A stretch of DNA of 64,000 bases from contig NZ_DFQV01000019.1 in assembly GCF_002377945.1 (NCBI RefSeq), forward strand, positions 9,535 to 73,534. Direction: 5' to 3'. This DNA comes from Psychrobacter sp. UBA3480. GTDB taxonomy: Bacteria; Pseudomonadota; Gammaproteobacteria; Pseudomonadales; Moraxellaceae. The notes below the pieces were generated by a model, which made no database searches, had not been told where the DNA came from, and worked only from the letters and a program-made list of their open reading frames with translations. Both the position numbers and the translations under genes were made by a program. Numbering within the stretch: the stretch's first letter is position 1; each line of letters opens with the position of its first letter. Shown one piece after another: positions 35,501 through 43,352 of this stretch.

Positions 35501-37996
35501 GGCGATGCTGCTGATGGCTATCACCTAAATAATATTATCTTTGATGATGGTACAAGTCTGGATGTTGATGCTATAAAAGCACTGAGTTTACTAAGCACAG
35601 ACCAAAACGACATCATCAAAGGCTTTAGTCATGCAGACACCATAATAGGCGGGGCTGGCAACGACCAAATATATGGTGAAAGCGGTAATGATACTTTAGA
35701 TGGCGGTACGGGAGATGATTATATTCGGGCCAGTTACGGTGACGACATATTGCTAGGCGGCGCTGGTGACGATGAGTTAGATGGTGGTACAGGAGATGAT
35801 CATCTAGACGGCGGTGATGGTAATGATGAATTAGATGGTGGTGACGGCAACGACACATTAATTGGCGGTAAAGGCAATGACTATCTTGAAGGTGGTAATG
35901 GTAATGACACCTATATCTACAACTTGGGCGATGGGCAAGATACTATCAAAAACTACGACCGTAGCTCTAACCGCCAAGACATCCTAAAACTAGGGGCTGG
36001 GATCACAATCGACAGCATTCAAGTTGGTCGAAACGGCAATAATTTAGAGCTTACCTTTAACGATAATGACGGCATTACCGTTAAAGATTATTTTTACGGT
36101 GACGCAGCCTATGGTTATCATCTAAATGCTATTGTCTTTGAAGATGGTACAAGCTTAGGTGTTGAAGAAATAAAGACACTAAGCACACAAGGCTCAGATC
36201 AAGACGATACGCTTGTCGGTTTTAATCGAGCAGATACCATCTCAGGCGGCGCTGGTAATGATGAGCTGGCAGGCGGTAACGGCGATGACAAATTGAGCGG
36301 TGATGACGGTAATGATGAGCTGTACGGTGGTTACGGTGCTGACATATTGCTAGGTGGTAGTGGTAATGATGAATTAGATGGTAGTTACGATGACGATAAG
36401 CTAGATGGTGGCGAGGGTGACGATGAATTAGATGGCGGTTACGGCAACGACACATTAATTGGTGGTAAAGGCAATGACTATCTTGAAGGTGGTAATGGTA
36501 ACGACACCTATATCTACAATTTAGGCGATGGGCAAGATACTATCAAAAACTACGACCGTAGCTCTAGCCGTCACGATGTATTGAAGCTAGGTGCAGGGAT
36601 TACGATCGATAGCATTCAAGTTGCCCGAAATGGCGATAATTTAGAGCTTGCCTTTAACGATAATGACAGCGTAACCGTAGAGCGTTATTTCCAAGGTGAC
36701 GCAGCCTATGGTTATCATCTAAATGCTATTGTCTTTGAAGACGGTACAAGCTTAGGTGTTGAAGCCATCAAAACGCTAAGCACACAAGGCACAGATCAAG
36801 ACGATACACTTATCGGTTTTAATCGAGCAGACACCATCTCAGGCGGCGCTGGTAATGATGAGCTATATGGCGGCTACGGTGATGACAACTTGAGTGGTGG
36901 CACCGGTAATGATGAGCTATATGGTAGTTACGATGACGATGAGCTAGATGGTGGCGAGGGTGACGATGAATTAGATGGCGGTTACGGCAACGACACATTA
37001 ATTGGTGGTGATGGTAACGATGAGCTGGATGGCGGTTTCGGTGACGACGTTCTTATTGGTGGTAAAGGTAACGACTATCTTGAAGGTAGCTACGGCAACG
37101 ACACTTATATCTACAATTTAGGCGATGGGCACGACATCATTAATAACTACGCCCGTAGCACTGACCGTCAAGATGTATTGAAGCTGGGCGCGGGGATTAC
37201 AATCGATAGTATCCAGGTTAGCCGTAACAATGATGATTTAGAGCTTACATTTAGTGACAGTGATAGTGTGACCGTAGAAAGGTACTTCTACGGTGATGCA
37301 GATGCTAAGTATCATATACATAGTATTGTCTTTGAAGACGGTACAAGCTTGGGTGTTGAAGAAGTAAAAACGCTAAGTACACAAGGCTCAGATCAAGACG
37401 ATACACTTGTCGGTTTTAATCGCGCAGATACCATCTCAGGCGGCGCTGGTAATGATGAGCTATACGGCGGTTACGGTGATGACAACTTAAGTGGTGGCAG
37501 CGGTGACGATGAGCTGAATGGTGGTTACGGCAACGACACATTAATTGGCGGTGATGGTGACGATACTCTAGAAGGCGGTAGCGATGACGATATTCTTGTT
37601 GGTGGTAAAGGTAACGACTATCTGAAAGGCGATATAGGCAATGACACGTATTTCTATAGTCTAGGCGATGGACAAGATATCATCAATAATTATGATCGCA
37701 GCTCCAACAGCCATGACACTTTAAAGCTTGGTGCAGAGATTACAACAGATGGTCTTTGGATATCTAAAGAAGGAAAGGATCTAAAGTTAGACTTCTTAGA
37801 CGGGGAAAGCTCAGTAACGATAGATGACTGGTTCTATAATAAGTACACTCCATTAGATAGCATTGAAATGGGTAACGGCCAAATTCTCAATACAGAAAGT
37901 ATTAGCAAGATAATTAGCACTATGGCTACCTATGACGCCACGCAGTTAAATCAAGATATTATGAGTTCTGTCATTAACGACTCGTTTATTATATAA
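32558..37996 (+). CDS. large RTX (haemolysin-type calcium-binding repeat) protein
   Basis: An 1812-residue secreted protein without Sec signal, as expected for type I secretion. Residues 1-215 include hydrophobic stretches (about 105-125, 140-190). Residues 245-375 form a calcium-binding FrpA/C-like region (YDPLVLDLDGDGIET, VFDKNGDNIINNG, DTNNDGVIDANDE, DLNQDGVSQANEL). From about 690 to 1750 there are six modules, each a block of GGxGxDxLx nonapeptides followed by NDTYIYNLGDGQDTI and a beta domain ending in FDDGT. The C-terminus (about 1750-1812) holds the secretion-signal-like tail. No type I secretion genes are in the window. Role may be toxin, bacteriocin or adhesin. Confidence 0.85.
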   Translation: MATKLSQDQLDMFVNLINNAIAGNLTFSSVKALVEPNDEINPNNSNDTALEVAASAQAWANLGNSLLTTGVDALKIAEKTLGNADSSIESKRTLSQGAHALAKINIGLAALGVVVDTLKIVDSIDDGDSVKLADTLSLTSNVASMSASIGVVLATSAGVAAAPLLIGGLTAIAIAAAGASIYVGLTSPNAGLSESLNDLFVSDFGDLGHFIGDRFVTDIDESDVDPWVNGVDHNGKYFIYDPLVLDLDGDGIETVGASDKDAAMFDHDKDGIRVATGWVSPDDGILVFDKNGDNIINNGNELFGDNYELKDGSNAAHGFAALKDHDTNNDGVIDANDETFSDLKVWQDLNQDGVSQANELFTLEELGIESLNVTYEEKSVDQGNGNTLTHLGSYNKEDGSTVAMGDINFNSNGFYTDYIDAPVLTDAQQQLININGTGNVRNLRDAAALSAELESTLITYAGLETKQEQIALIDTLIKQWAATGLHGTVGEFGVHSFSEKTASEGVSLTPQQVAAMQANWSQIADQATAIINESSDKMAALNAFSGMTSNDVYVSSLDGALDVVENVEQAFSNLTSSVYQSLLFQTRLQPYLDEVKVSFSPEDFNIVYDYAAVLIKFEETFALNAEKAIVDLAELITYGSRELDGGFVSSLKLQFVSFVESLAPEQLEAYANIIGEDLYNWFSETQGTTAADTIIGKDHSEVIYGHTGNDKLYGRDGDDIIIGGKGDDLLYGEEGNDTYIYNLGDGQDTIRNYDRDTGRHDVLKLGAGITADSMQVSRSSDDLKITFNENDSITIKSYFYGDAVYGYQLDDIIFDDGTNLDVDAIKSLTLQGADQNDIIKGFSHADIMAGGAGNDKLYGYDGNDVLQGDSGNDELYGGKGNDELYGGDGDDEIEGSDGDDIIVGGKGDDYLEGGDGNDTYIYNLGDGHDTIRNFERSSNRQDVLRLGAGIAIASMQVSRNGDDLELTFNDNDSITVKYYFQGDAADGYHLNNIIFDDGTSLDVDAIKALSLLSTDQNDIIKGFSHADTIIGGAGNDQIYGESGNDTLDGGTGDDYIRASYGDDILLGGAGDDELDGGTGDDHLDGGDGNDELDGGDGNDTLIGGKGNDYLEGGNGNDTYIYNLGDGQDTIKNYDRSSNRQDILKLGAGITIDSIQVGRNGNNLELTFNDNDGITVKDYFYGDAAYGYHLNAIVFEDGTSLGVEEIKTLSTQGSDQDDTLVGFNRADTISGGAGNDELAGGNGDDKLSGDDGNDELYGGYGADILLGGSGNDELDGSYDDDKLDGGEGDDELDGGYGNDTLIGGKGNDYLEGGNGNDTYIYNLGDGQDTIKNYDRSSSRHDVLKLGAGITIDSIQVARNGDNLELAFNDNDSVTVERYFQGDAAYGYHLNAIVFEDGTSLGVEAIKTLSTQGTDQDDTLIGFNRADTISGGAGNDELYGGYGDDNLSGGTGNDELYGSYDDDELDGGEGDDELDGGYGNDTLIGGDGNDELDGGFGDDVLIGGKGNDYLEGSYGNDTYIYNLGDGHDIINNYARSTDRQDVLKLGAGITIDSIQVSRNNDDLELTFSDSDSVTVERYFYGDADAKYHIHSIVFEDGTSLGVEEVKTLSTQGSDQDDTLVGFNRADTISGGAGNDELYGGYGDDNLSGGSGDDELNGGYGNDTLIGGDGDDTLEGGSDDDILVGGKGNDYLKGDIGNDTYFYSLGDGQDIINNYDRSSNSHDTLKLGAEITTDGLWISKEGKDLKLDFLDGESSVTIDDWFYNKYTPLDSIEMGNGQILNTESISKIISTMATYDATQLNQDIMSSVINDSFII
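34620..37700 (+). repeat. six tandem RTX modules within the 32558 gene
   Basis: Each module of roughly 540-600 bases contains glycine/aspartate nonapeptides and the conserved TATCTACAATTTAGGCGATGG-type block (near 34770, 35320, 35915, 36510, 37110, 37655). Modules from about 35880 to 37450 are nearly identical over long stretches, indicating recent expansion or gene conversion. Confidence 0.8.
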
Positions 37997-38053
37997 AGCA
38001 TTTTGAATTTAATGGTTTGGTAAAAAATGTAAAATAAATCACTCTGTAATAAA

Positions 38054-38083
38054 AAAGCCGCTAATAAATATTAGCGGCTTTTT
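38054..38083. terminator. bidirectional intrinsic terminator
   Basis: AAAGCCGCTAAT with matching ATTAGCGGCTTT and flanking A and T runs, between the convergent RTX and CAP-lipoprotein genes. Confidence 0.9.
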
Positions 38084-38101
38084 AGTTTCAACATTAATTA
38101 A

Positions 38102-39370
38102 TTAGTAATTTACATCACCAGTGCTGAACGTAAACTCTTTTTTCAGCAATGTTTTATTGTCCGATAAAACATCAAAACTTACTTTGTATTTGCTGTTGCC
38201 ATATAAACCACAGTTTTTGCGCGTGCCTCGCTCACAGCTTTGCAATGAGTCTGTAAGCGGCATGAAGAACGCTTCGTTTTCAGGCATTTCATAGTAAGTG
38301 TTCTTGTATGGGTCATTGCTTGAATCGACCAGTTGCACAGGAATGTCTATGTTACGAGCCACATCAGTAAACTTGATATTACTTACTTTGATAGTATCTG
38401 CCTGCCATACTTTAACATGTACCGGATGGCCTACAGGGTCAGTCGCTAGGTTACGGCCGGTATCTTTAACAGGGTTTGGCGATTCGCCATATAGCCCTGT
38501 ATTCGTGCCTGTTGTCGCAGCACAAGGGTAGGTTGTGATACCACTAGGCTTGATGCTATCAAATGCCTTGTCTTCATTTGAGCTTGACGTAGAAACCAGT
38601 ACATAACCAAAAGATGAGTCTTTATTTGTGCCAAACGGCGTATAAGTCAGAACACTTGAACCAGAGTTCTTAAAGTTTGGGTTAACCAATGAACGAAGAT
38701 GGTAAGGCGCTGATAGTAATGAACGAGCCATTTCAATGCCAACTTCTTCTGGTGACGCTTTGCCTTTTGATGGGTTGTATTCAGTACGTTTAACGATATT
38801 CTCGCCAACCAACTGACCATTTTTAGCATAGTCAGCATCTCGAACACGATCTATAAGCTCAGCACCTGCAAAGAAAGGATTGCCTGGACCTGATACATCG
38901 GTAAAGTCAGCATAGGTATCTTCTCTATGCGGGTTTACATTAGCGATATTGGCATTCTTATACAGGTATTTTAGGTAATTGGCATGCTTGTTCGACACTT
39001 GAGCAAGCTCTTGGTCTTGCTCGTAACCGCCGATATTACAAGAAATACGCTCCATACTAAAAAAGTTGTCTACCGCCAAACCTGCTCGTAATTCTTCTTC
39101 CGCCGCATCACTGTCGGTAGGTGTTTCAGGGTCAGTTTCAGGGTCTGTAGGATTGGTTACTGGTGGTGTTGGTTCAGGGGTGGTCGGCTCTTCAACTGGC
39201 GTTGTGGTATCAGGCTTATCTACAACCACAGGCGGTTTTTGTGGCGCTGGCGTATCTGTACCTGATTTCGAATCACCGCCGTCACTACCGCCGCCGCCGC
39301 CACAAGCGGTCAACAATACGCTTGAGAAAATAATACCCGCTAATGTACTGCTGTTTACTGATAGTTTCAT
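38102..39370 (-). CDS. CAP/SCP-domain lipoprotein
   Basis: A 422-residue outer-membrane-type lipoprotein. Lipobox LLTACGGG at about residues 19-26 is followed by a Gly run and a Pro/Thr/Glu-rich spacer to about 95. The domain from about 100 to 260 has the CAP signature order: a helix with HANYLKYLYKN, then NPHRED, GAELIDR, GENIV and a later beta part (SSFGYVLVSTS). A second C-terminal region (about 300-422) is beta-rich with a cysteine pair (SCERGTRKNCG). CAP proteins of this kind are common in Moraxellaceae; the molecular activity is unclear. It converges on the RTX gene and shares its terminator. Confidence 0.72.
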   Translation of the reverse strand: MKLSVNSSTLAGIIFSSVLLTACGGGGGSDGGDSKSGTDTPAPQKPPVVVDKPDTTTPVEEPTTPEPTPPVTNPTDPETDPETPTDSDAAEEELRAGLAVDNFFSMERISCNIGGYEQDQELAQVSNKHANYLKYLYKNANIANVNPHREDTYADFTDVSGPGNPFFAGAELIDRVRDADYAKNGQLVGENIVKRTEYNPSKGKASPEEVGIEMARSLLSAPYHLRSLVNPNFKNSGSSVLTYTPFGTNKDSSFGYVLVSTSSSNEDKAFDSIKPSGITTYPCAATTGTNTGLYGESPNPVKDTGRNLATDPVGHPVHVKVWQADTIKVSNIKFTDVARNIDIPVQLVDSSNDPYKNTYYEMPENEAFFMPLTDSLQSCERGTRKNCGLYGNSKYKVSFDVLSDNKTLLKKEFTFSTGDVNY

Positions 39371-39538
39371 GATGCGCCCTTGGTGATTATTAGTATATCC
39401 AGTATTTTGAATTAAATTGCTGTTAGGTAAACCTTAACATTGAATGTCTATTATATTAAAATAAATAGCAAATAGCAACACTTAATAGACTAATTTTTCG
39501 TACAATTAGCAGCATCATCTAATAGTCTTATCTTATCT

Positions 39539-41062
39539 TTAATGTAGCATTTTAATTATCTTTGTCACGTTGGCTGAATAAAGTTTTTTTCGTGCTCTGG
39601 TAATGGCGACATAAAGCAATCTATATTCTTCATCATTAGCGTCTTTAGGTGATTTGTCTTTATTAAAGAACTGGTCGTTAAAGTCGCTATGCAGCATGAC
39701 GTTATCCCACTCAAGCCCTTTGGATCTATGCGCAGTGGTCACTTCAAACGCCCAGTTATCTTGTTTGCTCTGATTGCTACATCTTGCCAGCATATTTTGA
39801 ATATCCCGGTACTCATACTCGTTATAAATCTTTAGGTAAGGCGATATAGCCTGATCGCCGTAAAACTCTTCATTATACTTAGTGAGTTCTTGGAAGTCTT
39901 TAAAGCCCTTCAATACGCTGTGATTCTTTTGCGAGGCAGGATTTTGCTCAAACGCTCTTATGGCTTCAAGCATAGAGATGGTATGTTTTAGGTCAAGGTT
40001 CTTAGGTAAGGCAAACAACCCGCTACTGGCATATTCCATCATTACCTCAAGCGCGCCCATGTTGGTTCTACATAAGACCACGCTCAAGTCTTTAGGTTTG
40101 GTGTTGGTTTCATCTATTTGGGTAACACCTGGGGCCTTTAATCCTTTAAACTGATTACTCTCTCCCAAATAGTCAAGTATTGGCTGAGCATACTGTGCTA
40201 AGTTGTCGCCAAATCGAAAGGACTGAGTGAGGTGACGCACCGGCACGTCTAGCTTCTGCATGACATTCACCGCTCCCAGCCACCCATAAATTTGCTGATG
40301 CGCATCGCCAACGTAGATCACAGGGCATACTTGTTTAAGCAGTACACCGATCATAATAGGGTCTGCATCTTGCGCCTCGTCAAACAAAATGAAATCCGCA
40401 TTAATCTTTGGCTCACTAAGCGCCCAATACTTCAAATAGACGCCATGATTGTTGCCGAGTCCAATTTTCCCTTCTGGGTTTAAGTAGTCCATCCAGATGT
40501 TTCTCATAATCACAAACAATCGTGATGCTAAGAAGTTTTTATCGTTGAAATCCACGCGCTCAAACAACTCATCAACAGCCGCCCGTACATGACGCTCAGC
40601 AGGTGCTTTTGAGCTGCTATTCATAAAGACCTTTAGTCCCTTATCTATAATCAGCATCTGCTCAAACCCGCTTATCTTCTTTATGATGCCTACACGCTTC
40701 ACACCGGCCTTGGTGAAGTCATAGGCGGTTACTGGTATTGGTCTTAGTTGGAAGCGCCGTATGAACTCATTTGGGCTTAATACGGGCATTCTTAGCTTAG
40801 CAGTCAACCAAGCTGGCGAGTTGCGATAGGCTAATGAGTGAAAGGTGCTTACCTTCACGTTGTTTGGTAACTTATTGGCAGCCTCACTTGCAATCCCTTT
40901 ATTGAAAGCCAGGTAAAGCCCATGCTTATTTTGAGTACCAAGTGCCCGCGCTATTAAGATAAGAGTAGATGTCTTGCCAGCACCAGCAAAAGCGATGAGC
41001 TTCATGCTAACACCAGTACTTGCCAACGCCACTGCATTCGTTTGTTCTACGGTTGGATTCAT
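39539..41062 (-). CDS. UvrD-like superfamily 1 DNA helicase
   Basis: A 507-residue helicase with the SF1 motifs in order: Walker A AGAGKTSTLIL (about 26-36), motif Ia STFHSLAYR, motif II DEAQDADP (about 230), motif III VYVGDAHQQIYGW, motif IV QSFRFG, motif V TAHRSKGLEWDNVML and motif VI YVAITRARKKL. It is shorter than UvrD/PcrA (about 720 residues) and closer to the compact F-box-helicase-like/plasmid forms. It translocates on single-stranded DNA and may process transferring DNA. It lies 46 bases downstream of the OB-fold gene on the same strand, probably an operon. Confidence 0.88.
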   Translation of the reverse strand: MNPTVEQTNAVALASTGVSMKLIAFAGAGKTSTLILIARALGTQNKHGLYLAFNKGIASEAANKLPNNVKVSTFHSLAYRNSPAWLTAKLRMPVLSPNEFIRRFQLRPIPVTAYDFTKAGVKRVGIIKKISGFEQMLIIDKGLKVFMNSSSKAPAERHVRAAVDELFERVDFNDKNFLASRLFVIMRNIWMDYLNPEGKIGLGNNHGVYLKYWALSEPKINADFILFDEAQDADPIMIGVLLKQVCPVIYVGDAHQQIYGWLGAVNVMQKLDVPVRHLTQSFRFGDNLAQYAQPILDYLGESNQFKGLKAPGVTQIDETNTKPKDLSVVLCRTNMGALEVMMEYASSGLFALPKNLDLKHTISMLEAIRAFEQNPASQKNHSVLKGFKDFQELTKYNEEFYGDQAISPYLKIYNEYEYRDIQNMLARCSNQSKQDNWAFEVTTAHRSKGLEWDNVMLHSDFNDQFFNKDKSPKDANDEEYRLLYVAITRARKKLYSANVTKIIKMLH

Positions 41063-41108
41063 TTTTAATTCTTCTATTTGGTTTGATCGACGCTAAGTAA
41101 GCAAGACG

Positions 41109-41894
41109 CTATTTATCGTCGCCATTTAGTTTATTGAGTACTGACTGTATGTAGGCCGCGCCACTGTTTTCATTGTTTTTGATGCGGTTGCTTAGACTGA
41201 GTATGTTTTGCTCAACCCGTTTTGACCGTTCCTCAACACTCGTTATACTGCGCTTTTGGCCAGTAATGCGTTCTGCTATTACCTCAACCGCTCTCTCATC
41301 GATGATGGTTTCACCTGTATAGTCCTCGCTATTCAGCCACAATAGCCTTGCAACCACTTCTACATCGTCACCATCAACAAAATCTTTAAGTTCTACGGCT
41401 AGCTTATCAATAGCTAAGATATTGTGGCTCTGGTCGATATCGTCATGAATGATTTTATCAGTCGTTAATATCAAAGACCTTGTGATTGCGCCAGTCATGC
41501 TTGCTGTGTATTCAGGCTGTGTGACGACAGGGCCAGAAACAACCATCATCTGATAACTATCATCTAGTGATATATCGGATATCTTTTCAGCACTCATGGC
41601 AATAACTTCTGCAGTACGCTCTTGCTCGATACTTTGTATTAAGTACTCACTCTCAAGCCATAGCAACTTGCCAACGATATAAACGCAATCGCCTTTAAGT
41701 AAGTCCTTTGTATCCAGCGCTGCTTGCTTGATTGCTGTTACGTTATGAAATTGCTCTATAACGGTGTCTAGTAGTTGGTCTTGGGTAGCGATCACCAGTC
41801 TTGTGCTAAGACTGTCTTCTACGTTGACATGCGCTGCATCTATAGTCAGCACGCCCTTGATGAATATCGATTGGTTCTTAGTGAAGCGATCCAT
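41109..41894 (-). CDS. SSB-like protein with two OB-fold repeats
   Basis: A 261-residue protein with an internal duplication. Residues about 9-100 contain SIFIKGVLTID, RLVIATQD, HNVTAIKQAA, GDCVYIVGKLLW and TAEVIA; residues about 115-210 repeat it as MMVVSGPVV, RSLILTTD, HNILAIDKLA, GDDVEVVARLLW and AVEVIAERI. This is the pattern of single-stranded-DNA-binding proteins, where G..V.V.G.L and the EVIA strand are characteristic. A coiled tail (about 210-261) lacks the acidic DDDIPF tip of SSB. It is likely a ssDNA-binding transfer or replication factor, co-transcribed with the helicase downstream. Confidence 0.65.
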   Translation of the reverse strand: MDRFTKNQSIFIKGVLTIDAAHVNVEDSLSTRLVIATQDQLLDTVIEQFHNVTAIKQAALDTKDLLKGDCVYIVGKLLWLESEYLIQSIEQERTAEVIAMSAEKISDISLDDSYQMMVVSGPVVTQPEYTASMTGAITRSLILTTDKIIHDDIDQSHNILAIDKLAVELKDFVDGDDVEVVARLLWLNSEDYTGETIIDERAVEVIAERITGQKRSITSVEERSKRVEQNILSLSNRIKNNENSGAAYIQSVLNKLNGDDK

Positions 41895-42031
41895 TGGGTA
41901 TTCCGTTATATTTGTTGAGTAAGTTATAATAATCTATATTAGCAAAGAATTTGCTGGCAAGTATAATATTAAAGGCTTTATCGCAGTTTTAGATAAGAAA
42001 TAAAGTGTAGAGTTACACATAACAGGTGCGT

Positions 42032-42667
42032 TTAATCGATAATCAGTTGTTCTTTACCGTTACCCACAGGCATGCCTCTTAGCCGACAGCACATGATAAG
42101 TACTTCGCTTGCTGATAGATTTATGATCTTCGAGATGATTCTGTCATACTTCCGATTGTTCTTGCCCGCCATTCGTTTAATGGCCATGTAGATGGTATCG
42201 CCCGCGATAACAATCTCATCACTTATTCTAAGCTTAGACAGAGGAAGGTTTTTGTAGCAGCTCTTTAGGACGTTCCATTCTTTCTTAGTGAAGGGGAGTT
42301 GGCCTAAATGGTCAATAGCGGTATTGAAGTCCTCAAGCATTGCATTGATGGTGCCGCTAAAGTTTAGGCTGTCTGAACCAATAGAGTGCTCAGTAATAAT
42401 ATCAACATCTTCTGATGTGAGCGTTACAGTGGTGATGGTGTACTCTGATGACTCAGCCTTGTTTTGTTGCATGCCATTTTTGATATCAGTCCAAGATTCG
42501 CTTTCTGTCAAAGATTTAATTCCAAGCAAACGCTCGACCACCTGATAGTCATTCAAAACCAAGCTCAGATTGCGTCTAAAGACATCATTAGTGTCTTTAT
42601 TGGCATTAAGACTTTCGATAACCTCTATACTGACCGGGCTAAGTCTGATTGATTTATACTCTTGCAT
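42032..42667 (-). CDS. possible double ribbon-helix-helix DNA-binding protein
   Basis: A 211-residue soluble protein. Two segments look like ribbon-helix-helix units: residues 1-40 (KSIRLSPVSIEVIESLNAN then NLSLVLNDYQ) and about 78-115 (TTVTLTSEDVDIITEHS then SGTINAMLEDF). The C-terminal half is helical and basic. It is divergent from the gene at 42926 and precedes the SSB-like gene on the same strand. I infer an autoregulatory repressor; this is not certain. Confidence 0.5.
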   Translation of the reverse strand: MQEYKSIRLSPVSIEVIESLNANKDTNDVFRRNLSLVLNDYQVVERLLGIKSLTESESWTDIKNGMQQNKAESSEYTITTVTLTSEDVDIITEHSIGSDSLNFSGTINAMLEDFNTAIDHLGQLPFTKKEWNVLKSCYKNLPLSKLRISDEIVIAGDTIYMAIKRMAGKNNRKYDRIISKIINLSASEVLIMCCRLRGMPVGNGKEQLIID

Positions 42668-42751
42668 TATTTTTTTTCACTATAATTATGTTTTCTGGGT
42701 AGATGGCGATGCTGAATGTTAACGATTGTTTTTAGTTAATCATATAATACA

Positions 42752-42807
42752 TTATAAAGTAACTAGTACAAAGCTATAAGGTATAGGGCTTGCAACTTAT
42801 AAAGTTG
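42752..42807. promoter_or_regulatory. operator-like repeats in divergent intergenic region
   Basis: TTATAAAGTAACT at 42752-42764 is the exact reverse complement of 3610-3622. At 42793-42807, CAACTT-ata-AAGTTG is a perfect palindrome with a related AACTTATAAAGTT core. The region separates the 42667 and 42926 genes and has TATAAT boxes nearby. Confidence 0.45.
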
Positions 42808-42925
42808 TGTTATTATGTGTGATATTAATTAATAAATGTATTACACATAACTAAAGCAACGTCCACATCCGCTACGTCAATTGCAATTATAATTGACAAA
42901 TAATAATGACAAAGAGGTTTGTTAT

Positions 42926-43183
42926 ATGAAAAAGCCCGCCTCCCGTAAATACCTCATTAGCAAAACAATACTAGCAACGATAATTTACTTCATTTTAGTA
43001 ATTATGAGTCAGCCTTTATTGTCTGATGTCGTGTTCTACAACCTACTAGGTTTCTCAATATTCCTCGTTCTCTTCGTATTGTTTGCAATCTCATTTAGAT
43101 CTGTATTGTCTTGGTTTGAGCGAAAAGCCCAGCAAGCTTTAAGAAATAAGTCGGACAAAAGCGCCTGTAATCGTAAAAAATAA
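42926..43183 (+). CDS. small two-TM membrane protein
   Basis: 85 residues from the ATG at 42926, which follows AAAGAGG; the in-frame TTG at 42893 overlaps the likely promoter (TATAAT at about 42891). Two membrane segments (about 12-30 and 38-58) and a basic tail (FERKAQQALRNK). No family recognised. Conjugative elements often carry such proteins for entry exclusion, but nothing here proves that. Confidence 0.6.
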   Translation: MKKPASRKYLISKTILATIIYFILVIMSQPLLSDVVFYNLLGFSIFLVLFVLFAISFRSVLSWFERKAQQALRNKSDKSACNRKK

Positions 43184-43313
43184 CCAAATGCGATTCACTT
43201 TGGGCGTTTATGCTGGCAAGTGATTGACCTGCATAAAAAGTTTTGTTAAATACATTCTATATAAAATAATGGTATTATTAACAAGATAGCTCAATAGTAA
43301 GTAGTAGCTACAC

Positions 43314-43329
43314 AATAATTCTAGCAAAA
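43314..43329 (+). promoter_or_regulatory. shared promoter-like element before primase
   Basis: AATAATTCTAGCAAAA, then ATTAGGAA as ribosome-binding region before the ATG at 43353, matching the layout seen before dotO and dotL. Confidence 0.5.
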
Positions 43330-43352
43330 CTACGAATATTAGGAATTTCACC

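Noticed and set aside
35625..36455. Minus-strand ORFs of 77 residues rich in His/Arg/Tyr
   Set aside because: They are antisense shadows of the repetitive RTX sequence with no RBS or family signature.
34620..37700. Regular repeats that might suggest a CRISPR-like array
   Set aside because: They are in-frame RTX nonapeptides and modules inside one coding sequence; no constant repeats with unique spacers of fixed length exist.
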